Source of the DNA: JBFXCK01 sp050182275
GTDB lineage: Bacteria; Pseudomonadota; Alphaproteobacteria; SHNJ01
DNA length: 57,106 nucleotides
Direction of reading: 5' to 3'
Assembly: GCA_050182275.1 (NCBI GenBank)
Contig: JBFXCK010000013.1
Coordinates: forward strand, 1 to 57,106
The notes beneath the pieces are model-generated. The model was not told the DNA's origin, made no database searches, and was given only the letters and a program-made list of their open reading frames with translations. Positions within the stretch are counted from its first letter, which is position 1. Each line of letters begins with the position of its first letter. Position numbers and translations under genes: made by a program. Positions 40,929 through 49,000 of the stretch are shown in pieces.

Positions 40929-42658
40929 TATTCGCGCCCGTAATAGCGCCAGGCCTGGGGCGGGGGAGAGCCGCCGCCGCGTTGGCGGCCTTCCAGCTGG
41001 GCGGTAATAGAAAAAATAAATTTTCCCTTATTGTCTTCCCAGAGTAAATTATTAGCCGTACTTACCGCTGCTGGAATATCTCCTATTGGCATTCTTTGTG
41101 CGGTGCGGACAAGCAAAGCGCGCATTTTGGCAATCAAGGGCGAAGGCGGACGGTCATTGGCAAGATCAGAGGAAAAATTTACAAAGCAAGATTGAAAAAT
41201 GTTAAACGGCGATGAAGTGTTTTCCAATTGAGTAATTGCCTTATCCTCGGCCGCGGTGAGGCGTGCGGCTATATTTTTCGTATGTATTTCACCCAGCTGG
41301 TGGGCAATGAATAGCGTGTCAATCGGATTACCTTCGGCATTCCGTTCGGCAATCTCGGTTAAATCGGGCAAGACCGATTCAAAAATTGGGGGAATGGAAG
41401 CAACAATTCTATCCAGCAATGCCTGTTTGCCTTTATGCCATTCGGTTTCATCCCAAGCATCTTTTATATCGGCCCATAGGTTTAGGAATTCCCCCACCGC
41501 CTGCTGACGCAATTTGCTTTCAGCGCCGTAATCAAGATAAAGCTTTGTGGCAAAATTTATAAGTTCTTGCCTGGAGATGATGATTCCCGATTCCGCCAAT
41601 CCATTAAAGCTCAAAACCATCGCCACAAAGGCTGTTAGGTTTGCTTTCTTTTCTTTATCGTCTTCCGGGAAATCAAGTCCATATAAAAACGGAACCAGTG
41701 CTTGCTCTAGCTGATCGGAAAGCCGGGCATCGCCCGATATTTCCTGCCACCATCTGGGCCTTGCTTGATCGGCTGTTTCAAGATAAAGCTCACCTGCTGC
41801 CCAAATATCACCCGTCTCTTTTTCCTCACGCGACGCTGCTAAAAAAGCTTGAACTCCTTGGCAGTGGATATCATTTGGGACAGCTTTGTGATGCAAAAAA
41901 ATTCTTAAAGTAGAACTGTTTCTTCCCATCCCATCCTTTTTAAGATCGGATAAACCTTTTTCCAATTTCTCTTGCAAAACCGCTCGGTCCGGCGTGTGAA
42001 TTTCTCCGGTGATCATTTCCAGTAATTTCGAAGCGTCAAACGCAAAATCAGGATCCGCAAGAAAGCCTTTTAACAAGGCCTCTAATTTCGCTCGTGTAGC
42101 GGTGCCGGAAGGATCCAGCCAGTGGCAGGCTGCCTTGAAGGAAGAGAGAAGAATGTGCTTATCGACCGCCGGGTTTTCTTCCGCCCATTTTACCAAAGCA
42201 ACCGCTAGGCCGGGATAGGAAAATCCATCTCTGTGCAAATAAAGCGCATCACCTAAAAACTTTTCCCAATATAATAATCCTTCCGGCCTTTGATGAAGGC
42301 GGGTTTCTTCAAAAACCGCCAGATATTTATGTAAATGTTCTTCTATTATCCCTTTGAAGTCTTTTAAAGCCGCTGCATAAGTTTCCGGCATTACGGGTTC
42401 GGATATTGGATGATTTATAATGAAAGAAAAAAAGCCATGATAAAAATCGAGCTTTCTTTGCGCGCCGGGTAAATTCGCCAATTTATCAATATGGGGAATC
42501 GCCTCCGCCGCCCATTTTGCTTTTTGGCGCTTATCGGATTCGACTTCAATGGCCTTATCATATAGTTCCAGCGCTTTAATAATTTGGGATTGCTCCGGCG
42601 CACCTGCCAGCAAAAATTCGGCATCATCGATCAATTCAGCGGGCACTTGAGCGGACAT
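40925..42658 (-). CDS. Unknown 577-aa protein, paralog of the upstream gene
   Basis: A soluble, helical protein with no known domain. The N-terminus (ELIDDAEFLLAGAPEQSQII, then KALELYDKAIEVESDKRQKA) has a TPR-like pattern and aligns with the start of the 641-aa protein. The middle is diverged. The C-terminal 20 residues (EGRQRGGGSPPPQAWRYYGR followed by EY) are nearly the same as those of the neighbour. The start is only 3 nt after the neighbour's stop, with the ribosome site inside that gene's last codons. No signal peptide or membrane segment. Two-gene operon of lineage-specific paralogs; function unknown. Confidence 0.75.
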   Translation of the reverse strand: MSAQVPAELIDDAEFLLAGAPEQSQIIKALELYDKAIEVESDKRQKAKWAAEAIPHIDKLANLPGAQRKLDFYHGFFSFIINHPISEPVMPETYAAALKDFKGIIEEHLHKYLAVFEETRLHQRPEGLLYWEKFLGDALYLHRDGFSYPGLAVALVKWAEENPAVDKHILLSSFKAACHWLDPSGTATRAKLEALLKGFLADPDFAFDASKLLEMITGEIHTPDRAVLQEKLEKGLSDLKKDGMGRNSSTLRIFLHHKAVPNDIHCQGVQAFLAASREEKETGDIWAAGELYLETADQARPRWWQEISGDARLSDQLEQALVPFLYGLDFPEDDKEKKANLTAFVAMVLSFNGLAESGIIISRQELINFATKLYLDYGAESKLRQQAVGEFLNLWADIKDAWDETEWHKGKQALLDRIVASIPPIFESVLPDLTEIAERNAEGNPIDTLFIAHQLGEIHTKNIAARLTAAEDKAITQLENTSSPFNIFQSCFVNFSSDLANDRPPSPLIAKMRALLVRTAQRMPIGDIPAAVSTANNLLWEDNKGKFIFSITAQLEGRQRGGGSPPPQAWRYYGREY

Positions 42659-42661
42659 TTT

Positions 42662-44587
42662 CTAATACTCTCGCCCGTGGTAACGCTTAGCTTGCGGGGG
42701 CAGGGAACCACCGCCTTTTTGCTGGCCTTCGAGCTTGGCTTGGAGGGCTAGGAGAGCAGCAACGTCTTTTTCTGATCCATGGGAGGTTAAATTAGCGAGC
42801 TGTTTATTGAGTATTTCTTTTGTTGTTTCGGGATCAACTCGCATGGCTTTTGCCGCGCTCTCTTCGCGCCGCCGTTTAAATTCAGCCGCCCATGGCCCTT
42901 CATTATCCGGGTCAGGCTTATCCATATAAAATTCTAGAGCTTTGAGCGGATTTTCTTTTTCCAATTTATCGCAATCTTGCCATAATAAAGCAGCATAAGA
43001 GTTTATAAGATCTTCATCCGTTTTCCACGCTGCAAAGTCATTAAAGAAGCTAAAAATCTTGTCGGCTATTCTTCCGACCCTAATTTCGGCTTTTTTCTTT
43101 TGTAGAAAATTAAGTAAGGCTGGCAATAGACAAGCGGCTTGAATTGGAGTGTGAACAAGATAAAAATAAGTAAAAGCTCCCTCCCATGTGCCACCGGGCA
43201 TATCTTCCCAACAGTCAGTTTCAATAGCTTTTTCTAAATCCGTTGCTTCTTGACTGGCCCAAAGGCAATGAAATATTGCTTCTTCTAATAATACATCGGC
43301 TTGAACGGGATTATAGGGCGTAGCTCGGAAATGTATTATATTTTCTATGATAGAAGATGCTACTTCTCTAATGGTTTCTTCAGCAGAACCATCTTCGTCA
43401 AGATCGTCTTCATCCAGGTCATCTGCAGCAGGAGGAGAGTTTTCGCTCCTTTGCCGCAGAGCTTCAAGCGCGATTTCAAATAATTGTTCTGCTAAGACAG
43501 TGCTTTGGGTAGCGTGATTTTCTTTCGCTTCTGGACGTTGACATTCCGCAGGTGAATACCATCGCGGCAGGCAAGAGCCCATATGTTGTCTTAAGATGTT
43601 TAAAAAGGTTCTCCTATCCTCATCTCTCGGAGGGAGGTTTTCAATGATCATCTCGCGTAATGCTGCCGCGGCTAATAGAACTGTATGATGGGCATAGGGC
43701 TGGCGTGCTATGTTATGTTTGTATTCCAGCTCTGTTATAAGGTTAATTAATTCCCATCCTTCATTTTTATCGAATATTGCGGCTTCGACCAAATTCGCTA
43801 CTCTTCGGCTAAAGTCTTCCATTTCTTGTTCTGCAGAAATAGCAACTTGTTCGAAAGGTATTTCTTTCCCCATTCCCAGGGCAATTTTTAAGTCTCGCAT
43901 TTCAAATATATTTGCTTCTCGGCCTAGATGTGGAGCAAGCGCTTGATTAATTTTCTTTTTCAACTCTTCCGATTCCAGCATCTTTTTTGGAACAGCGCTG
44001 ACTGCTAATCCCAACAAGTGAAATCTAACATCGCTAAGATTTGATCCAGGTTCGAATGTTGCGGCAATGGTATAAAATGCTTCGGCAGCTGTGAGAGATT
44101 CAATATCGTCGGACCAATATGGAATAAAGCTTTCAGCACTTTCAGGATGTTTTCCAACTTCAAGTAATAAGGAAGGATCATTTCGCAGCAAAATTAAACA
44201 AGCGGTAAGCATTTCATAATGGTCCTTATAGAAGCTCTCATCTTTTGCTTTTTCTCTCTTTTCTATTCCTTCTCTTTTCTTATCTTTAGCGGCATCATCT
44301 AAAGCTATTAAGTGGTTTTCTGAAACATCTAAGAATCCGTTTGAGTTATAATTGTCTAAATCTAAATACCAGCGCAATTTTTTCAGCGGCGAAGTGTTTT
44401 GCAAACGGCGGATCGCCCGGCCGGCATCGATGGCCAGCAAAGCCCTTTGTTTTTGATGATGTTCTTTTTTAATCGCCTGAGCGTATAGGTCGATCGCTTG
44501 TTCAATATCCGCATCACCCTTGGCCTTGGCCAAAAGATCGACAGCTTGATCGGCTAATTCAGCCGCGGAAATATCATCTTCTGCCAT
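42662..44587 (-). CDS. Unknown 641-aa protein with shared C-terminal tail
   Basis: A soluble helical protein, first gene of the pair. The N-terminus (AAELADQAVDLLAKAKGDAD, then IEQAIDLYAQAIKKEHHQKQ) is TPR-like. An acidic linker (DDLDEDDLDEDGSAEE) sits near residue 390. The tail EGQQKGGGSLPPQAKRYHGR followed by EY matches the 577-aa protein. By eye the central part (about 42.9-44.4 kb) is clearly more AT-rich and uses more T/A-ending codons than both gene ends and the neighbours, suggesting transfer or recombination. No known motif or signal peptide. Downstream of tRNA-Arg(ACG) and its repeats. Confidence 0.75.
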   Translation of the reverse strand: MAEDDISAAELADQAVDLLAKAKGDADIEQAIDLYAQAIKKEHHQKQRALLAIDAGRAIRRLQNTSPLKKLRWYLDLDNYNSNGFLDVSENHLIALDDAAKDKKREGIEKREKAKDESFYKDHYEMLTACLILLRNDPSLLLEVGKHPESAESFIPYWSDDIESLTAAEAFYTIAATFEPGSNLSDVRFHLLGLAVSAVPKKMLESEELKKKINQALAPHLGREANIFEMRDLKIALGMGKEIPFEQVAISAEQEMEDFSRRVANLVEAAIFDKNEGWELINLITELEYKHNIARQPYAHHTVLLAAAALREMIIENLPPRDEDRRTFLNILRQHMGSCLPRWYSPAECQRPEAKENHATQSTVLAEQLFEIALEALRQRSENSPPAADDLDEDDLDEDGSAEETIREVASSIIENIIHFRATPYNPVQADVLLEEAIFHCLWASQEATDLEKAIETDCWEDMPGGTWEGAFTYFYLVHTPIQAACLLPALLNFLQKKKAEIRVGRIADKIFSFFNDFAAWKTDEDLINSYAALLWQDCDKLEKENPLKALEFYMDKPDPDNEGPWAAEFKRRREESAAKAMRVDPETTKEILNKQLANLTSHGSEKDVAALLALQAKLEGQQKGGGSLPPQAKRYHGREY

Positions 44588-44640
44588 TTTACCCTTCCAT
44601 GCCCGGTTTTTTAAAAGAGGCTTTTGGATTTTTATCGTGT

Positions 44641-44849
44641 TTTATTATTCAACAGTCCCCCTACGCTATCTCCCTTCGCCAAGGCTTCGGGAGACAAGAA
44701 GCTTCGGGGGACACTCCTACGCCTAACTCGTTTTCGCGTGCCTTACTGGCGTAAGCCACCCGAAGCCGAAGGCGTAGGGTGCCCTCCTACGCTAAAGCTT
44801 CGAAGGGCATAAGGTTTTCTAAACTCGCTGCCGCTCGTTAAGAAAACCT
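44641..44849 (-). repeat. Repeat cluster at the 3' side of tRNA-Arg(ACG)
   Basis: The 625-nt gap between the 641-aa gene and the lipoprotein gene is mostly repeats and a tRNA. 44756-44781 is an exact 26-nt copy of 20180-20205. Several CCTACGC and AAGCTTCG motifs lie around it (44660-44800). AGGTTTTCT (44812-44820) and AGAAAACCT (44841-44849) make a perfect 9-bp hairpin 2 nt from the tRNA CCA. Right of the tRNA (44929-45212) I see only an unstructured GC-rich leader. Confidence 0.8.
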
Positions 44850-44851
44850 AA

Positions 44852-44928
44852 TGGCGCGCCCGTGAGGATTCGAACCTCAAACCTTCTGATCCGTAGTCAG
44901 ATGCTCTATCCAGTTGAGCTACGGGCGC
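44852..44928 (-). tRNA. tRNA-Arg(ACG)
   Basis: A 77-nt cloverleaf with encoded CCA. Acceptor GCGCCCG pairs with CGGGCGC. Anticodon stem TCTGA/TCAGA holds loop CTACGGA, anticodon ACG (A34 read as inosine). D-arm TAGCTCAACTGGATAGAGC and T-loop TTCGAAT are normal. It reads CGT/CGC/CGA. Confidence 0.97.
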
Positions 44929-45212
44929 ATGCAAGCCGTGGAAAGTAACGATTTTTGCCTTTAAAGGCAAGAAAAACCACCCTGGCCGCGGGCGGGGCGG
45001 GCCATTTAACCCAAAAAAACCTTTGGCAAGCCCGCCACAGGCCGAAAGTAAAGCCTTAACCGCCTTTCATCCACCCCCTTGGCGAAGGGTTAAGCTTGTG
45101 CTAACCCATTGAAAGAATGTGCCGGGTTATGCCTTAAGGGTAAAGCCTGGCCGGGAAGGTTTTAGGGGGTCGTCCGCTTTCTCAATTGAAATTTGGCTGC
45201 AGCAACAGGTTC

Positions 45213-46412
45213 ATGCCCATGCTTTCATTTTTATTATCGGCGCGCTCATTGGCTATCATGGTGATGGTCATGGCTGCAAGCGCTTGCACTTATGTTTCGG
45301 GCGACGCGGTTAGAAACAGCCAAGCGCGCTCCGGCCAAGTCATCGCGCCGCCAAACACGGCGACCGTCATGGCCCAGGGCGGCATGATCAGCATGCCTGA
45401 ACCGATGATGGATAAAGCCGAAGGCGAATCATTCGTGCTTATCCCGCCCAGGCCCGGCTCGCCCACCGGCACCGATGTCGGCTTAAAAACCGAAACCTTG
45501 CGCCAGGATTTACAGCGCCTGCAAGACGCCACTTCCGCCAATTCACAAATCTTACAAAGCATCCGCGCCGAAACCGCCGACCGCGCCGTTGGCTATCACC
45601 AAGCGGTCGCGCAAATCAATTCCCGCCTGCAAGTCGGCACCACGCCCGGCAATCCGATTTTGGTCAATCAATGGAACGAAGCGCAATTGCAGCTTGACCG
45701 TCTAAGCGAAGTGATTGGGCGCTTGAATAATTTATCCTCGCTGGTCGCGCAAAATTCTTCGACCGCGAATTATTTATTGGAAGCCACGAACGCGGCCTTG
45801 GGTTTATCGGGCGCGGTTGATGAAGATCACCGCCAGCTTCGCATTCTGCAAGACGATGTCAACCGCACCATTGTGGTGATCCAGCGTTTACTCAAAGACT
45901 TGTCCGATGAAATCGCCCGTCAAACCGCCTATATTTCTTCCGAGCGCACCAATTTAACCACCCTTGCCTTGGCGATCAAGAATGGCGAATTATATGGCGC
46001 CAGCCTGTCGAACCGCGTCATGAACGCGGTGCCGCCCGCACCCATCCGCGCGGTGGAGGGTTATCAGCCTTTAATGCCGGGCGCCATGGAAACGCCTTTG
46101 CTGAGCGATTTGGGCAAGCCCTTGGTGGTCATCCGTTTTGACCGCGCCAATGTCAGCTATGAACGGCAGCTCTATAATGCCGTCAGCCGCGCGCTTGAAC
46201 GCCGCCCCGACGCCAGCTTTACTTTAATCACCGTCAGCCCCGCCCGTCCCAATCCGGCGGCCGAAGCCTTGGGCACCAGCCAGGCGCGTAAAAATGCTGA
46301 TAATGTGATGCGCTCCTTGGCCGATATGGGCCTGCCCGCCACGCGCGTTACTCTTTCTTCGCGCACCGATCCCGGCGTCGATGTGAACGAAATCCAATTG
46401 TTCGTGCGCTAA
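45213..46412 (+). CDS. Predicted outer-envelope lipoprotein, unknown family
   Basis: A 399-aa protein with a lipoprotein signal ending MAASAC (Cys near residue 25). Behind it lie a low-complexity Pro/Met stretch, a long helical region (ETLRQDLQRLQDATSANSQI through ARQTAYISSERTN, probably coiled coil) and a folded C-terminal domain (PLVVIRFDRANVSYERQLYN, then AVSRALERRPDASFTLITVS, then ARKNADNVMRSLADMGLPAT). The last part resembles OmpA/SPOR-like peptidoglycan-associated domains in layout (repeat of beta-alpha-beta), but I cannot confirm the family. ATG at 45213 is chosen; a TTG nine codons earlier is rejected. Confidence 0.75.
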   Translation: MPMLSFLLSARSLAIMVMVMAASACTYVSGDAVRNSQARSGQVIAPPNTATVMAQGGMISMPEPMMDKAEGESFVLIPPRPGSPTGTDVGLKTETLRQDLQRLQDATSANSQILQSIRAETADRAVGYHQAVAQINSRLQVGTTPGNPILVNQWNEAQLQLDRLSEVIGRLNNLSSLVAQNSSTANYLLEATNAALGLSGAVDEDHRQLRILQDDVNRTIVVIQRLLKDLSDEIARQTAYISSERTNLTTLALAIKNGELYGASLSNRVMNAVPPAPIRAVEGYQPLMPGAMETPLLSDLGKPLVVIRFDRANVSYERQLYNAVSRALERRPDASFTLITVSPARPNPAAEALGTSQARKNADNVMRSLADMGLPATRVTLSSRTDPGVDVNEIQLFVR

Positions 46413-46454
46413 ATTTCTGTTACTTCTATCCTTATAATTTTAAGGGGGTAGAGA

Positions 46455-47039
46455 ATGGAAAAATATTTAGTACAGCGGCGCGCGACCGAACAGGCCTGCC
46501 AGCTATTGCAAGGTGAGCTAAGGGGAAAATATTTTAAAGGCATTATCTTTATTCAGTCGGGGGCGGCTGAAATCGCCAAACTGATGGCAAGCAAGCTTGC
46601 CATTAGTGAAGACCGCGTTATCGGCATTCGCATTCAACGCTATAGCAAAAATCAGCAAACCCAAGAGCCGCAAATTGTTGGGGAAGCCCCGCCTCTGGAA
46701 AATGGCGGCCAAGGCTGGCTGATTCTTGACGACATTCTGGGCGAAGGCAAAACTTTATTAAAGGCGCTGGAAATTTATCCAAACGCCGAATGCGCCGTTG
46801 CCTATTCCTGGCCAAGCGGCGCAACTTTGCGCCGCCCCGGCGGAGGGTCATTATTGTCGGCAGTAGGCGCGCGGATGTCCGAACCCGCCTGGCTGATTTT
46901 TGATTGGGAGCGCGAAGATTGGCATCAAGGCATTCACGATGATTTGCCCTTTTACCAGCTGGAACCGCAAGAATCTTTGCGCCAATTATGGCATCGCTTG
47001 CGCCATCCTGCCGCGCAGGCCCAGCTAGTTCGCGGCTAA
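46455..47039 (+). CDS. Degenerate phosphoribosyltransferase-like protein beside gpt
   Basis: A 194-aa PRTase-fold protein that aligns with the Gpt encoded 43 nt downstream. KGIIFIQSGAAEIAKLMASK matches Gpt's KGIIAVTRGGLVPAAIVSRV, and WLIFDWEREDW matches WILFPWEEDD. The PRPP-binding loop has changed from DDLVDTGAT to DDILGEGKT: both acidic residues and the Gly remain, but the D and T that hold PRPP phosphates are gone. It may be catalytically dead, have a new substrate, or regulate Gpt. A strong AAGGGGGTAG ribosome site precedes the ATG, and TATAAT lies at about 46434. Confidence 0.7.
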   Translation: MEKYLVQRRATEQACQLLQGELRGKYFKGIIFIQSGAAEIAKLMASKLAISEDRVIGIRIQRYSKNQQTQEPQIVGEAPPLENGGQGWLILDDILGEGKTLLKALEIYPNAECAVAYSWPSGATLRRPGGGSLLSAVGARMSEPAWLIFDWEREDWHQGIHDDLPFYQLEPQESLRQLWHRLRHPAAQAQLVRG

Positions 47040-47082
47040 TTTTATGCTTGTAAGGCAGAGTTTGATCGCCTAAAACAGGACC

Positions 47083-47559
47083 ATGGGCGAAGCGCAAAAA
47101 TTTCCGAAAACCTTTCCCGTTTCCTGGGATGACATTCAGCGCGATTCGCGGGCCTTGGCCTGGCGGATTGGCGAAAAACAGCAAAATGGCGAAGCTTGGA
47201 AAGGCATTATCGCGGTTACGCGCGGCGGGCTGGTGCCGGCGGCGATTGTTTCCCGCGTCTTGCATATCCGCGTGATTGACACGGTTTGTTTGGAATCTTA
47301 CGACCGCTCCCGCGCCCAAAGCAATGTCGAGGTCTTGAAAAAAATCGAGCATGACGGGGCAGGCTGGCTGGTGATCGATGATTTGGTCGATACCGGCGCC
47401 ACGGGGCGCACGGTGCGCCAAATGCTGCCCAAAGCCTATTTCGCCACCATTTACGCCAAACCGGCGGGCCGCCCCACGGTTGATACCTTCGTCACCGAAG
47501 TCGGCCAAGACACTTGGATTCTTTTTCCCTGGGAAGAAGATGATAAGGATTGGAAATAG
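47083..47559 (+). CDS. gpt: Xanthine-guanine phosphoribosyltransferase
   Basis: Gpt makes GMP and XMP from guanine or xanthine and PRPP in purine salvage. The 158-aa protein is the normal length (E. coli 152). It contains GIIAVTRGGLVPAAIVSR, the hinge VCLESYD, the PRPP loop WLVIDDLVDTGATGRTV and the C-terminal TWILFPWEEDD block that contacts the purine. CAGGACC precedes the ATG. A degenerate paralog lies upstream on the same strand. A palindromic repeat begins 13 nt after the stop. Confidence 0.93.
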   Translation: MGEAQKFPKTFPVSWDDIQRDSRALAWRIGEKQQNGEAWKGIIAVTRGGLVPAAIVSRVLHIRVIDTVCLESYDRSRAQSNVEVLKKIEHDGAGWLVIDDLVDTGATGRTVRQMLPKAYFATIYAKPAGRPTVDTFVTEVGQDTWILFPWEEDDKDWK

Positions 47560-47571
47560 GCTCTATCTATC

Positions 47572-47600
47572 CGTCATCCCCGCGCAAGCAGGGATCCATT
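47572..47600. repeat. Single arm of the palindromic element (left of the GIY-YIG gene)
   Basis: CGTCATCCCCGCGCAAGCAG followed by GGATCCAT is one hairpin arm of the element found complete at 4701-4783 and 47938-48021, here with a G-to-A mismatch in the stem. It lies between gpt and the GIY-YIG gene. Confidence 0.85.
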
Positions 47601-47626
47601 GCAAAAAATGATGAAATAGTTTGGTT

Positions 47627-47914
47627 ATGTCGGCCTATATTTACATCATCACCAATCAAAAAAACGGAACCTTGTATATAGGCATGACTAATGATTTGGT
47701 TCGCCGTACATACGAACATCAAGAAGGTTTGGTAAAGGGTTTTTCTAAAAAATATGGCCTTAATAAGTTGGTGTATTTTGAAGCCATAGACAGTATTGAT
47801 GCAGCGATTAAAAGAGAGAAGCAGTTAAAGAAATGGGAAAGGGCATGGAAAATAAAGTTAATCGAGTCCGTTAATCCCCACTGGCAGGATTTATATCAAA
47901 CAATCGCCAATTAA
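47627..47914 (+). CDS. GIY-YIG nuclease superfamily protein
   Basis: A 95-aa single-domain GIY-YIG protein (UvrC N-terminal/UPF0213-like). Its GIY-YIG strands read AYIYIITN and TLYIGMT. The catalytic Arg is in DLVRRTYEHQEG, and the metal-binding Glu is in KLVYFEAIDSIDAAIKREKQ. The KREKQLKKWERAWK stretch is the usual basic helix of this small family. Cellular role unknown; several homologues cut DNA in vitro. ATG at 47627 is preferred over a TTG two codons earlier. It is bracketed by palindromic repeats (47572-47600 and 47938-48021), and its base composition is slightly more AT-rich than its neighbours. Confidence 0.9.
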   Translation: MSAYIYIITNQKNGTLYIGMTNDLVRRTYEHQEGLVKGFSKKYGLNKLVYFEAIDSIDAAIKREKQLKKWERAWKIKLIESVNPHWQDLYQTIAN

Positions 47915-47937
47915 ATTTTTTCATATTAAAAGAATAG

Positions 47938-48021
47938 TCGTCATCCCCGCGAAGGCGGGGATCCATCTCTCCGATAACGGAGCGTTTGATAAATGGATTC
48001 CCGCTTACGCGGGAATGACAA
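47938..48021. repeat. Palindromic interspersed element, complete copy
   Basis: A left arm (GTCATCCCCGCGAAGGCGGG, then GATCCAT), a centre with its own CTCCG-ATAA-CGGAG hairpin and CGTTTGA, and a right arm in reverse orientation (ATGGATTCCCGCTTACGCGG to GAATGACA). The layout is the same as at 4701-4783. It lies between the GIY-YIG stop and the panC stop and could act as a bidirectional stem-loop. Confidence 0.9.
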
Positions 48022-48037
48022 GTTTTATAATGTTCTT

Positions 48038-48910
48038 TTAAACCGCCACATTATCGATCAGCCGGGTTTTGCCTAAATACACGGCGGCGATAATGCGGCC
48101 TTCGCCTTTGCCATTCCATTCTTCCAAAGTTTCGGCATTAACCACGGCGATGTAGTCGACTTTGCCGAAACCGGCGGCGCTAAGATCGGCTTTGGCTTTT
48201 TCAACCGCGGCTTCGATATCGCCGCCCTGATGCGCAATTTGGGCAATATTTTGCAGGCTTTTATTCAGCAAGGGCGCAACCCTTCGTTCATGCGGCGCTA
48301 AATATATATTGCGCGAGGAAAGCGCCAGCCCATCGGCTTCGCGCACGGTGGGCACACCGATGATTTGGGTGGGAATATTCAAATCGCGCACCAGTTTTTT
48401 GACGGTTTGCAATTGCTGATAATCTTTTTTGCCGAAAAATGCCTTATCGGGCATGGCCTGCAGCAATAATTTCGTGACCACTGTCGCAACGCCGGCAAAA
48501 TGGGTGGGGCGGAATTCTCCTTCCCATTTTTCCGTAACGCCGCTAACCGTAATGCTACTGCCAAAATTGGGCGGATACATTTCAGCGGCATCGGGCGCAA
48601 ATACCGCATCCACCCCGTGACGGGCGCACAGCGCGATATCGGCCGCCTCTTGCCGCGGATATTTGCTTAAATCCTCATTGGCGGCGAATTGGGTCGGGTT
48701 CACAAAAATCGTGACAATCGCATAATCGCATATTCTTTTGGCTTGATTGGCCAATTCCATATGACCGGCATGCAGCGCGCCCATGGTGGGGATCAGGCCA
48801 ATGGTTTTGCCCGCCCGCGTTGCGTTGCTCCGGAAATCGCGCAATTCCTTGACGGTGCGGAACAGCAAAGGTTCAAGGGAGGTGAATTTTTGTAAAATAG
48901 TAAGGCGCAT
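48038..48910 (-). CDS. panC: Pantothenate synthetase
   Basis: PanC joins pantoate and beta-alanine using ATP to form pantothenate, upstream of the CoaBC steps encoded earlier in the window. The 290-aa protein has the nucleotidyltransferase signature GLIPTMGALHAGHMELANQA (HxGH), VTIFVNPTQF, GVATVVTKLLLQAMPDKAFF, GKKDYQQLQ (KDxQ), and the ATP-loop SSRN in LALSSRNIYL. ATG at 48910 with a GGAGAA ribosome site is chosen; the longer frame runs into the divergent rlmI region. No panB is adjacent. Confidence 0.96.
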   Translation of the reverse strand: MRLTILQKFTSLEPLLFRTVKELRDFRSNATRAGKTIGLIPTMGALHAGHMELANQAKRICDYAIVTIFVNPTQFAANEDLSKYPRQEAADIALCARHGVDAVFAPDAAEMYPPNFGSSITVSGVTEKWEGEFRPTHFAGVATVVTKLLLQAMPDKAFFGKKDYQQLQTVKKLVRDLNIPTQIIGVPTVREADGLALSSRNIYLAPHERRVAPLLNKSLQNIAQIAHQGGDIEAAVEKAKADLSAAGFGKVDYIAVVNAETLEEWNGKGEGRIIAAVYLGKTRLIDNVAV

Positions 48911-49000
48911 GGTTTTCTCCTGCCGGTATAGTTTTAGCGAACCCTTAAGTGAAATGCAATTTACCTTGGTAAAAGCGGCCATTCCCGCTACATTCCCTTC

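Noticed and set aside
42662..44587. Polymorphic toxin with immunity protein
   Set aside because: The two genes are paralogs of similar length with no secretion leader, no known toxin domain and no small partner gene.
44624..44812. Short plus-strand frame (62 codons) between the 641-aa gene and tRNA-Arg
   Set aside because: It lies entirely inside repeat sequence and has no ribosome site or protein-like pattern.
44641..44851. CRISPR-like repeat array
   Set aside because: The repeated motifs are irregularly spaced, differ in length and form hairpins; there are no even spacers and no cas genes.
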